Shown: positions 39,001 to 49,474 of the stretch, piece after piece
How positions within the stretch are numbered: position 1 is the first letter of the stretch
How the letters are laid out: each line of letters starts with the position of its first letter
Source: Panaeolus papilionaceus
Taxonomy: Eukaryota; Basidiomycota; Agaricomycetes; Agaricales
Assembly: GCA_015501605.1 (NCBI GenBank)
Contig: JADNRZ010000001.1
Coordinates: 1,364,001 to 1,428,000, forward strand
Direction: 5' to 3'
DNA: 64,000 nucleotides
Position numbers and translations under genes: made by a program
The notes under the pieces: model-generated
Told to the model about the DNA's origin: nothing
The model's input: only the letters and a program-made list of their open reading frames with translations
Database searches by the model: none

Positions 39001-40237
39001 AGGAGCTAAACCGGCCGATGCACGCTCCTCAGCAATGGTAAGAATTTCGTCCAAAGTTTTATCGTCGTAAGCATTTGGTGGAAGTTCAACCTTGACATCC
39101 TCCATAGCTTCATTATCCGGAACAGGACTGCGGTACGAGCCTGACCAAGGAGAGAAGGAAAGGAGGGCGATGAAGAATGAATAATGAGTGGCCAGGTGCT
39201 GTGATAGTACGTCAAGGATGATATCCAATGCTCTGTTGGGATCTAAATCAAAGTAGCCAATGAGACTGATCACTTTCTCCCAAACAGGCTTCGCTCTCTC
39301 TTGAATTACAGAATAGGGTTCTGTCGGTAAGCCGGTCTGAGGAGAGTGGGGTAGACCAAGACTACTCGTGAGTTCGACGGTAAGTTTACTGTAACCTTCT
39401 GACTGCTCGCGTAACAGGTTAAATTTGTTTTGCTTATAGCTATGCAAAGGTGGTATGACTGAGGGAGGAGACATACAGAGTTTGAACGAATTACTTACAA
39501 TAGACTGGTCCTCATTCTGATTTCCTTTTTATCCAAAAGTGACTTCTCTTGAATTAACCCAACACTGGCCAAAAGTGCAGTATCCAAACGCTCTCTGCAA
39601 TGCTCGGGGCTAATTATACCAAACTCCTGAACTTGCTGTGAGTAATGGTTTGAGGTATTGAATACACATGACACATACCAATAAGCGCGCAACAATAGCA
39701 GGAATGCGGTTTTTATCCTGCTCTGCGTTGCTAAGAACTTTTTTTACTTTTGCAGCGATATTGGCAAGGTCCTTGGTGGAATGCTTCTCCGATTCTGAGG
39801 CAGACGTTGAAGACGCCTGACGCGCCTCGGCCAATATCTCTTCAAGCTCGGTGTCAATGGACCATATTATGTCCACAAGATGGTCCCCAAAAATGACAGC
39901 GTTAGCTGAGAATTTCTGGTTCGAGGTTGAGGTTGACGGAAGATTGTTCAAAGTCAACTGAATGAAGTCCACAAGAGCAGTTGTTATAAGAGAATGAGGG
40001 GGAGACCAAGTGGAGAGCGTAGCACATAGCAAAGTGTGATATGCTGTCGTTAAAATGTCTAAAAAATTAGGGTCCGTTGGATTAGAGTGGGGCGCTAGGA
40101 GAAACTTGCGGCTGGATGCAAGTAGTTAAAGTTAGCAACTTGATTCATACGTACGAGACAACGGAAACGTACCACTCGGCATCCCCACCCTTTGACCAAT
40201 TTTTAAGACATTCGCGAACTGTGTTCACGACCTCCAT
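33075..40237 (-). CDS. THO2: THO complex subunit 2
   Basis: THO2 is the largest scaffold of the THO/TREX complex, which couples transcription to mRNA export and prevents R-loops. This is the largest gene in the window, with many short introns. The start ATG (40235-40237) gives MEVVNTVRECLKNW and joins CRKFLLAPHSNPTDP. Family landmarks include SLIGYFDLDPNRALDIILDV (39200s), GLHISRDPLLLTKFLRLGR (38100s), YVTNMGFDVLVFIMLS (37600s), LTAMAGGPGL (37300s), and CLLSPMDADFCAQFIKVMHT near 35900, one of the best conserved THO2 segments. The last kilobase encodes a disordered tail, first Pro/Ser-rich then a dense Arg-Asp repeat region (about 34050-34260), ending with basic residues GDHPNDGGRR. About 2,000 residues in all. 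An intron-like TTTTGCAG sits just upstream of the ATG, so the leader may be spliced. Confidence 0.92.
34050..34260 (-). repeat. Arg-Asp dipeptide repeat tract in THO2 C terminus
   Basis: An imperfect six-base repeat, read on the minus strand as CGNGAC-type units, encodes tens of alternating Arg and Asp or Glu residues. Such RD/RE tracts occur in nuclear RNA-processing proteins. The antisense frame reads as an RS-rich protein, which is a by-product. Confidence 0.85.
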
Positions 40238-40940
40238 GAGATGTTCTGCAAAATTGCAGGAAATAGGGGGAAATAAAGAAACAAAGCCACCAATCAGTGG
40301 TGTGGCCAGCGCGAAGTCGTTTGGACCTGCCGCATGAACGAAATTGGAGTGCTTTGTTTGTAGCTATTGACACTTTGCTTAAGTAAACAACATGGACCAT
40401 TGTTGATGATTTGGATTGCTGACTAATTACATCCCTACATATGTTCATCTATGATCTTCGTTGATTGATGACGCTCATTTCACGGTGCTTTTTTGAAATT
40501 CACCGTCTTCGGTCAAACTGGATCCACTCCTCCGAAGTCGATGATGTTGGGTCGAGTCTTGATACAATAGAATCAAATTTATAACCTTTTCTAGATTATT
40601 CTACTGCTGTGCCACTATTAATCGTTGGAGCGTCTCCATGCAAGTCTTGTTGCTGGTTAGTCTTGCTTCTAATGTTTGCTTCCGCGCGAACGTTCGCAGA
40701 TTCGCCCGAGGCTACTGTTCTTTCGCCACTATTCTAAGCGGCTTGTGACGGCGAATTGTGCCCAGCCTGTCCAGCGGACTCTCTCTTGGCGATTCTCAAC
40801 ATTTTAGGGGATACCAACTGTCACCGACGGCTTCACTTTGGCATGTGGACCCCTTGTCTTTGGCCAGATGCGATATAAATACGCGGCGTGTCTGCTCATC
40901 CCCAGTTCCTGGTGGAAGTGCTGTCCCTCTCATTGCAATC
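40238..40940. promoter_or_regulatory. Divergent region THO2 / GH105-like, with TATA box
   Basis: About 700 bp separate THO2 from the secreted enzyme. TATAAAT at 40874-40880 lies 61 bp before the ATG at 40941, a good core-promoter position for the + strand gene. The rest shows no supported gene. Confidence 0.45.
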
Positions 40941-42498
40941 ATGGCACCTTGGACTACAGGAATCTCAGTCGTGGCTGTTGCTCTCTCCAATCTTATCTCT
41001 TCTGAGCCTACTTTCGATAACCAAACTATTAGTAGAGTGCGCACCAATCTTCTAGACATTGCTCATGCAAGGTACATTTCCTCTTTTCCTTCCTATTCAA
41101 GAGTTAATAACACGATATTTGCACTGTAGCTGGGAAGTAGGTACAGCTTCAGAGGCACTCCTCGAACTTTCATGGCCAGAGCTCTCGGTATTCAACGCCT
41201 CCGCCTTCCCCCCATCGAGACATTTGACAGGCTCGGCATTTCCAAAAGATGTGGTTCAGATTGCCAACGAGTATGTCGTTTTTATTCATGCATGCAAATC
41301 CGAGACCTTGCCTAACTCGCTTGCAGCACCGTCTCGAAAAAGCCACCCAACACCCTTGCCCTATTAGCCAACCAGGGCTCCGCTGCAGATCCTGCCAGTG
41401 AGTGTGAAATTACAAAACATCGAGCGTGTTGTATGTCCATAACACTGATCAATGTCACTTTTTTTCTTTCGTACCCATCTATCAGGTATCGGTGTTGCAG
41501 TTTTGTTGGCCAATTGGACAAACCCAGACCGAACTAACACGGCGTATGCTAAAGCTGCTGGGGATCAAGTGACGTATCTTTTGAAAAATACTCCACGTAC
41601 TGCGTCAGGAGCAATCTCCCATCGCGCAAATGAAGTCCAGCTTTGGTAAGAATCCAGGCACTCAATTTCACGCGTTTTCTTGGGCTTACTAAAGGCACAA
41701 TAACCAGGTCCGATTTTGTCTATATGGTTCCACCGTTCATTGCCTACTATGGCGCGCTTGAGGGTGGAGATGGCGGCAGGGCGCTGATGCAAGTTGCCTA
41801 TGACCAATGTCGTTTGTACCGAGACGGTCTTAGGGATGATTCGGGGTTATGGAAACACATCATGTTGGGTTCATTCCAGGATAGGGCACATTGGGCAACA
41901 GGTACGCGCCGGTGTTCTTCTCAGGGAACAGGTGAACAAATGACTTATGTGTGTTGGCCAAGGAAATGCATGGGCTGCGGCAGGAATGCTACGTGTCCTT
42001 TCGACCTTGAACCACTCCTCCGATGCTCGACAATTCTCCGGACAGCAGGCTAACCTTACATCATGGATCGACGAGATATTGGAAACATCCTGGTCGTATC
42101 AGGTACGAGCTGTCGATTTGTGACCTCGGTATTTCTGTGGTTTCTCATTCAGTAAATTCTAGGGTGCGAATGGAACACTGCACAATGTGATTGATGACCC
42201 ACAGACCTTTGGAGATACGGCGTCCACCGCACTTCTCGCCGCAACGACGTATCGCATGGCCATCTTCAAGAATAGCACGACACTGATCCCCAATGCCGAC
42301 AGGGCCTTCAAGCTGATTAATGACAGTATAACCTCCGAAGGGTGGCTTCGTAATTCAGTCAATCCCATAACATTCCACAGTATACTTCCAGATGCTGAAC
42401 ACAGCCCAGAGGGTCAGGCCTTCGTCCTTCTTCTACAAGCTGCAAAAACGGCTTTCAACAAATTCTTGTTGACAAGGTTTCATTCGAAGCACCACTAA
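40941..42498 (+). CDS. Secreted six-hairpin glycosidase, GH105-like
   Basis: The protein begins MAPWTTGISVVAVALSNLISSE, a plausible secretion signal, and has several N-x-S/T glycosylation sites. It shows the alternating helix pattern of six-hairpin (alpha/alpha) glycosidases, with the landmarks DFVYMVPPFIAYYGAL, GLWKHIMLGSFQDRAHW, ATGNAWAAAGMLRVL, and TSTALLAATTYRMA-like DTASTALLAATTYR. In GH105 enzymes (unsaturated rhamnogalacturonyl or glucuronyl hydrolases) the HWATGNAW region carries active-site residues; substrate cannot be set here. Exons start 40941, 41130, and later; joins after HA-S, N-D, A-S, LW-S, TG-N and YQ-G were read in frame. The last residues are RFHSKHH and the stop is 42496-42498. 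A TATA box lies 61 bp upstream. Confidence 0.78.
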
Positions 42499-43781
42499 AT
42501 GGTATTTTATATTATTGTACATAGGCCGTCCGTTGTCATCTGGTTTGAAAATTGATTGATTTCGACTGTCATGCATATGGATAATTACACATTAAGTAGA
42601 GGTGTAACAAAATCGATACGATGTTTTACGTCAAAATTCCTCGAACGGACATAATCCGCGCTGTACCATGTGCTGTGACTGAATACCGTTTGCCAGCGAA
42701 AACCAAGATGATACATGGAATGGAAACACAATCAAGGAGGTTGCCCCTAATAGCACATACTAATGCCAAGCAAAAATTGCAAATGCTCTCTCCTTCTAAC
42801 CATCATCATCTGTAGGCTGCAGCCATGATTCAGATGCCAGTAATCTTTCTTCCTACCTCGCTCTGCTTTCTGTATTCACGTGTCTATGACGCCTTGTTCT
42901 ATGTGGATCAGTGGTGATAGTGTGCATTGCACCCAACTTGGAGTTTTATCTCCGTGTCTAACTTTAGCTCACGATGTAACCGGAGACGTTCTGTCAAGTT
43001 GCGGCTGGACATAGACTCATACTTCGCTTTTTCCTATCGCCTCTTTAAACGAAATTATTCATGCTTTTGCTTTGACGTGTAAACTTCCTCTAGATCTAGC
43101 CATGCTGGAAGACACATATCTCTGCAGCTTCTGGTCGGCTCAAGTTCATCTGAACATGCGTCTGTCGAAAACTGTCTAGCCGACATCATTTGATCATATT
43201 ATGATGCTGTGTCCTGGTCGACGTATCAAAGTTATAGGATTAGATTCTATTCAAGTTTCCCAAGTTTCAAGGCTTCGCCCCAGTGATGATGGGATCGCAG
43301 TCTTTCTATTCCTTCTTACATAGCCTACACCCCGACTTGCATGGTCTGCCTTGGGTTTTATTCTCGACCCATCTCTCCTTATCGCACCGTAATCCTTGTT
43401 CGGTTGAGCTGAGCTGATCATCATTCCGGACGCCATTGGTGATAACTGAATACGACTTCTCACTTTATAAACCAAAGCCAGCGGTTTTGCGACATCACCT
43501 GTGATCATACTACATACCCACTCGAGTCCCCTCACGTCCCGTCATTCCTGTACGAGACGTGCACTAACACGTCCATTCAGACTGTCACAAAGCGCATACA
43601 TAGGCCTCGTGCTACTCAAAATTTGTTGTTAAGGCTTTAAAGGCTTTAACTTGGAAAGTGTCCTGCACTTCTTTCTCTCTTCCCAGTTCCACAATTCAGC
43701 CATAAAGCTGAACAAACGCAGTCCCACCCTTTTTGTGACATATAACCAGCAGAATACCCATATCGTCCGATTCACAACACC
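42499..43781. other. Intergenic region without supported gene
   Basis: About 1.28 kb hold the 3'UTR of the GH105-like gene and the promoter of the CAX gene. Short reading frames (for example 42621-42815 and 43251-43535) have no recognisable features. A tandem AAGGCTTTA repeat lies at about 43631-43650. Confidence 0.4.
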
Positions 43782-46071
43782 ATGGACTCAACGGCGAGTA
43801 CCATTAAAGTTGTGGGCCCAGGCGAAATCGAAGACAAGGCCACATCTCCCACCACATCGGGTACCCGCCAGCGCACCCACTTCAAACCGACTATTTTTGA
43901 CGAAGAAAAAGCACTCAACATCCCCGACCCCACAATCGGCGCTACCCTCTCCGTTCCCAGCCCGAACAGTACGCTGGATCCCCGGCACTACCACCATGGC
44001 CGCACACCTAACACACCCAACAGCGGGCGAACGTCGCGGACGGCAGAATCAGAACTCGTGCGCATGATAAGCCAAACATTGCGTTACCAAGAGAACAAGG
44101 AGGAGCTCATCAGAATATGGGATCGGTTTACGAGGAAAGGGAAGCGGAAGATTGGGTTGAGGGAAAGTGTCAGGGCGTTGGTGTTTTCGTCTTGTGAGCT
44201 CCTTTTATGAGAAGCATGCGACAAAGTTATTAAGTTTGAGCGATCATCCAGGGCTCAATATATTCATGGTATTCATCCCTCTCTCCTGGGTTTCCCATTT
44301 CTTGAACTGGAAATCGAGCACAACATTTGCATGTATGTTGGAATTCCGTCGACTCAAAATGACTTTCATTAATTGCCGTATCGCAGTGTCGTTCTTTGCT
44401 GTCATACCACTGGAACATTTATTCGACTATGGTGGGGAGCAAATGGCTTATTATCTGGGGAAAGATTTTGGCGATTTACTCACTGTGACGTTGAACAAGT
44501 GCGTAGTGTTTTTCCAAGAATATGCTAGAATGATGTTGAAATATTTAACCAGCGCTGTGGAAGCTACGCTCGCAATTATATTGTTGAAGCGCTGCGAGTA
44601 CGTTCGAAACTGGAACCTAAAATTAAAGTGGTCTGACAATCAACGTTTTTTAGACTTCAGCTTCTGAAGTCAACAATTGTCGGCGTGGTTATTCTTCATC
44701 TACTGCTTGTTCCTGGAGCAGCGTTCGTTACTGGTGGAGCTCGAGTTATCCAGCAGGATTTGCACCCCCATATAACCCAACTTAACCATTCTTTATTAAC
44801 CCTTGGGTACGTCTTCATCGACTTTGACAATACTTTGATTGTTGACTAATATGTTGAATAACCAGAGTTCTGAGCCTCCTTCTCCCAGTTGCATTCTTCA
44901 CCGCGCTCAATACGACTTTCTCCCCCGAAGCCGCGCACGCTGCTGCAGTCGCTGCGTCCTCGCCTACTGCAACAGCTGCTGCTGACGCCGCAGAGGCAAC
45001 AGCTAGCAGTATCCCTAGTGGATCTGATGTTTCAAACGTTGTATCTCAAGGCCTCAGTGATATGACAAAGGGCAGACTCCTTCAAATCAGCCACGGGCTT
45101 GCCATCCTCCTCCTTGTCGTCTACATCTGCTCGCGTGTTTATTTGCACAATCCCCCTCGTGATCCCAACGATCCATCTATGGGCGGCGGATTGCACCTCG
45201 CCCCCCTGGCACCCGAGGCGCTCAAGGACCACGTCGAAAGGCTAAGAACGGAGGATCCACAAGTCAACCAGTGGCTTTGCATCGTAGTCCTTGCAGTTTG
45301 CCTAGGGTTGTTGGGTGCTACAGCTGAATGGGTTAGTCGGAAATGCAACCTATTTCGAAACTGACTTGCTGATGTCTCTTTCCTCATAGCTCGTGGAGAG
45401 TGTGGAGTTTGTGCGAGAGCAGTCTGGGATAACGCTCGAGTTGGTTACTTGCTTTACTTTCGAGCGATCACGATAATTGATCCATTTTCAACAGATGGTT
45501 TGGACTTATCCTCCTTCCTATCATCTCTTTCGCGGCCGACGGTGTGGTTGCCATCGTTTACTTTGTGCGGTACATGTTTAAGCATTTTTTCCGTGAACCC
45601 ACCCCACCCAACACGCTCGCTAAAGGAGAAGCGATCGACTTGAGCATCCAGTTTGTTCTCTTTTGGATGCCCTTTTTCGTTCTTTTGGGGTGGTGGACGA
45701 GTAAACCTTTGATCTTGCTTTTTGGTAGGTCTAGCCCCAACTTCCGGTTCCGTGAAGAGTTTATCTGAAACTGGGGTAATGTAGATCTATTCGAGGTCGC
45801 TGTATTGCTCGGGGCATGCTTTATTGTCAACTACGTCACTGCGGATTCTAAAACCAATTGGGCGGAAGGCATGGCGATGGTTATTTTCTACCTCATGATT
45901 GTGCGTCACTTTGTTGCTTCTTCCATCCAAATAGGCTGATCATCGGCGCAGGCTCTATGCGCGTGGTTCTATACCGGTCAACCCGAAATCGCATTCATGT
46001 CGCAATGTGCGAGCGTAGCAGAGACTCTGCTAACGGGTATCCAAAGTGCGCATGGAGGCGAACATGAGTAA
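43782..46071 (+). CDS. CAX-type Ca2+/cation:proton exchanger
   Basis: A multi-pass membrane antiporter of the CaCA superfamily, probably in the vacuole membrane. The N-terminal 130 residues are hydrophilic and Ser/Thr/Pro-rich. The first alpha repeat reads NNAVEATLAIILLKRCELQ, then STIVGVVILHLLLVPGAAFV and TGG, matching the CAX c-1 pattern. An extramembrane Ala-rich loop follows (about 44930-45010). The second repeat has LPIISFAADGVVAIVYFV instead of the usual NAAE block, and IDLSIQFVLFWMPFFVLLGW. The end (VNYVTADSKTNWAEGMAM, then ALCAWFYTGQ) is family-typical. Introns are short and fall in phase (for example before 44880). Stop is TAA at 46069-46071. Ion specificity, Ca2+ versus Na+/K+ as in Vnx1, is not decided. 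Confidence 0.78.
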
Positions 46072-46228
46072 AACTTGGTTTCATTGCTTACAGTTTCCTA
46101 CCAACGGTAAACCTAAATTTAAGCTGTATATTTTTGTCACGAGTAGGGTATCGAGACGCGTAGCTGGGTAGATTAAATAAAGCTGACGCGTAATTAAGAA
46201 ACGTTATCGGAACGCCGCTCCTGGGAGG

Positions 46229-47444
46229 CTATGAAGATAAAGACTTTGGAGGGGGTGCACCTAAAAGTGGCCCAGACACGGACCGACCGAGTTTTTCCAC
46301 CTCGTCGTGAACAATTGCAGTCAATCTTTGACGAATGAGCGAGGTTCTGAGCGCGCCCTCTTTGTCGAGAGGGTCCAAGGCCTTGGACCAACCCTGAAGA
46401 TGTTCTTGAGCATTGCTGCCTCCGAGAGTACGTTCGAGGCCCATATTATGAATTGCAGAGGGCTCCGGGTCCTGAGGAATAAGCAGAGCACGTTTGAGAA
46501 TTTCCGGGTCGACCGGTTGGCCGAATGTTACGGAGAGATTGACACCAGTGCGCGGCAGATATTTGTAAGGAAAAGCGCGGCCCTCTGGCATAAGCTGATC
46601 GAAACCTGCAATCCACATTGGAATGACGACAGGCATTTGGGCGGTCGACATAAGTATTCGACCACTGGGTGATAGTGGTTAGATAAAGTCCGGAAATAAA
46701 CGGAAGGGGCGATGATCTGCTTACATGCCCCACTTGAAACGCGGAAGATGGGCCTTGGGAGGTTCAGCTGCGGAATGAGTTATAGGATATGTATTTGGTT
46801 GGTTGATCTTGCTTTCGCTGAATAGATGGACCTATGGGATCATGAGACCGATGTGTTATAGGGGTGAGTAGGAATGACAGACCCAACTTCCTTCATCGAG
46901 CTTCCGGATTGCGGCGTCTACGGCTGGTTGGTATATACCTTGTCCGCGGAAGGTTTCGAAAATCTGTCCTAGTCGAAAGAAGGCGGAAAAGAGGCTTGAA
47001 AGGATGAATGAAAAGCAGGATGTAGGATGAATGAAATGATAACTACGGATTGGTGAACATGACCTCGGAGGCTCCGAGACCCCATCTTGTTGTCCTAGAG
47101 CTGAGATAGTATGAAGCTGGTAAGACTCCCCATGTCACGGGATCATCGAGACTGAGTCAGAGTTTGAGTCGGTTTCGCCAAAGAATGAAAGAAACTGTAT
47201 ACAAACGTTGAAATATGATTGGCAACTTGAGTTTGTACAGGGCTATGCCATTAGATACAAGAGAGAAAAAAGGAAATAAGTAACTACCTGTTATAATACC
47301 TTGACCATTATTTCTTGAATCTAAAGCCAAAGCATTTTGTAGAAAATGAATATTATTAACGGTTGTATTTGTGAGTGGAGATCTTAAGAAAGCTTTACAG
47401 GTGAGACCGACTGAAGTGACGGTCAAAGTGGAGAGAAAGGACAT
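46229..47444 (-). CDS. TAZ1: Tafazzin, cardiolipin-remodelling acyltransferase
   Basis: Tafazzin transfers acyl chains between phospholipids and lysocardiolipin in mitochondrial membranes. The protein starts MSFLSTLTVTSVGL. The block I motif NHISTLDDPVTWGVLP (H-x4-D) is split by an intron with a GTTTGT donor. Block II-like residues follow (RFFDQGQIFETFRGQGIYQP). Block III reads VHLFSESKINQPN. Next come LPRFKWGM, then VVIPMWIAGFDQLMPE and VNLSVTFGQPV, all tafazzin-like. The C terminus (LLGAPPPKSLSS) is disordered. The start is ATG 47444; the stop is 46231-46229. In block III the usual EG pair is ES, at 46811-46822, which is odd for an active enzyme. Confidence 0.88.
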
Positions 47445-47600
47445 AAGACCGGGAATTGCCGATTAGCGAGAGTAAAAATCGAATGATCCTTAATTTTTGG
47501 CATCAAAGATATTAATAAACAACTCTTAGTCGTTTGTTAACCGGTTTTCTCTTTTCCACCCACCCATCCATCGACTCCTCTCTGTCTCTCCCCTGCAAAG

Positions 47601-48062
47601 ATGCTCGTCGTAATGGCCTTTAGTTCTCTCATCGCCGTTCTCTTTGTTTATATCTTCATGCCCGCTCTATGGCTCACTTTCATGTCGGCTGATGATTCAC
47701 TTGATGCACACGAGAACGGTCTGGCCTTGGTAGCGTCTAGTGAGTAATCTACGGTTTCTTATCTCTTTTTCTCATTTACTTATACATGTACAGGAAACCC
47801 TTTCAGAGAGACAGGTCCTCCAGCGAACATGGCCAAGTTGATTCTGCTGCGACACAAAGTCTGTACATTACCAAGTCGCGTCTCACAGTCGGACATATTA
47901 CTAAACAATCCTCCGTGCTTACAGATTCAGACGAGCAACAGGCGGAGAAGGAGTCCTTCACACTCACGACAAGTTCCTAGAGCATATTCACCTCCTCAGA
48001 GACAAAAGTCGAATAACTGGATGCGTTTTGGAAAATCTTTTGGGGGCAAACAGTATCATTGA
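47601..48062 (+). CDS. Possible small membrane protein, unknown
   Basis: An ATG at 47601 opens MLVVMAFSSLIAVLFVYIF, a clear hydrophobic helix, followed by an acidic segment (SADDSLDAHENG). An intron at about 47741-47793 leads, in the most natural splice, to a basic tail ending WMRFGKSFGGKQYH at 48062. A second frame of that exon looks as protein-like (ending KESFTLTTSS at 47980) but needs a worse donor. I do not recognise the family. It is divergent from tafazzin, 156 bp apart. Could be a real single-pass protein, or chance. Confidence 0.35.
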
Positions 48063-49474
48063 TGGGAACCAACCAACCAACCCCGCCCGCTGAACCCGCG
48101 CCGCCACCCTGCATACACGCCATTCCCCAGATTTCCCACCTCTTCTACCACCCACCCTCACGCCCAGCTGTTAACTTGACAGCCCTCACGACCTTACAGC
48201 ATCTCTTTTTTGCTCTTCGTAACCCATTGTCTTATTACTATACCCAGCTTTATTGTGTCAGTTTCTCATTGCAGTCCAGGACGTCAAAAGAGAACCAAAT
48301 CCATTTGTATCAACATAACCTATTACATTTACTTACCTATCCCATTATTTCATTACAATCGCTTTGTCTCCACCACCCTTCCTACTACCATTGTCATTCT
48401 TCGTGTTAAACCCATCATCCAAAACAAGCACTTAGCAATGGTCCCTTCCATCTCCGTGACTGACTCCGCTCTAACCTCCTCCGAGTTCGAGTCCGTTTCG
48501 ATCCTACCACTCTCCGAAGGTTTATCCTTTCTTCCTTTTTTCCAATCTGGGTTTCATGCTAGATATAACTTCTCCCCATCCCATGCTCTGCCGTACTCCT
48601 CTCCGTTTCTATTTAACGGCTATCCATGGGCTTGACGACCGAATCATAACGGGAGTGATTCTAACAAAGGCGCAATCTGACGATACGACAATCAACCCAC
48701 TTCTTCCTTTCTCTCTCCCATACTCACCCACAGGAAACCTGTTGTCTCGCAGTCGATTTTTGTTTGTTGTTTATTCTCACCTCCAGTTGCAACATGCCAA
48801 CTTCCAAAAATATTTGTACCATATTAGAATAATACAATACAATTTGCATCAAAAGAAACTACCATTCGCGAGGAAACCAAGAAATTATCATTTTAACAAC
48901 ATACTAGAGTGAATCGCCGCCTTTTGGCGGCATTTGCCTTGCTTGCAAATGTCATGAGCAGCAGAGAAATTTGCAGAGGGGCTGAGATAAGATAAAATGC
49001 CATCAATTGATGGTAACTTGCTTATCTATTTCTCACGCAATTTCAACACTCCCAAACCCCTTGCAAGCAAGGAAATTTACAATATACAGGACAGAGCATG
49101 AAAAACGGTGGAGATATTCATAGAGACCAGAGCGTACATATACAATAAAGGGATATCATGAAAAAGGAAAGAAAGCATAGCGGATAGCAATGAGTTGAAA
49201 TTGTCCTGGCATGAGGTAACACATGAGGTGGATCAGGTAAAATCTGTGAGAAGCCAAATGATTCCAGTCCTCTGGATGTTGGGTAAATATGATTTATGTG
49301 TGCACAAGAAAGGAGCCAAGAGCAATGCATAACATAAAATATGGAAATCAAGGAATGAGCAAGGCCGCCATGTAGGAATGACCGATTCAGATGACGCCGC
49401 AGAGGTCGCATGCTCAGTGATGAAATTGATAGTAGTCAGCCGTTCATCAACTACTGACCACAGCCATCGGCCAA
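48063..49474. other. Intergenic region, pyrimidine-rich left half, foldback in right half
   Basis: No gene is well supported across 1.4 kb. The + strand is C/T-rich from 48060 to 48450. An open stretch with ATG at 48439 (MVPSISVTDSALTSSEFE) could begin a small spliced gene, but no downstream exon is convincing. The foldback element at 48916-49072 is listed separately. Confidence 0.4.
48916..49072. repeat. Hairpin plus 136-bp foldback (inverted repeat) element
   Basis: A perfect hairpin (GCCGCC, TTTT loop, GGCGGC) spans 48916-48931. It is followed by CCTTGCTTGCAA at 48937-48948 and its exact reverse complement TTGCAAGCAAGG at 49061-49072. A perfect 14-bp palindrome CCATCAATTGATGG lies near the centre (49000-49013), and partial matches in between let the whole 136 bp fold on itself. 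It could be a MITE-like remnant or a structured RNA; no target-site duplication is evident. Confidence 0.6.

Noticed and set aside
48439..48910. Possible small gene starting MVPSISVTDSAL
   Set aside because: No convincing donor or downstream exon; left as an observation only.
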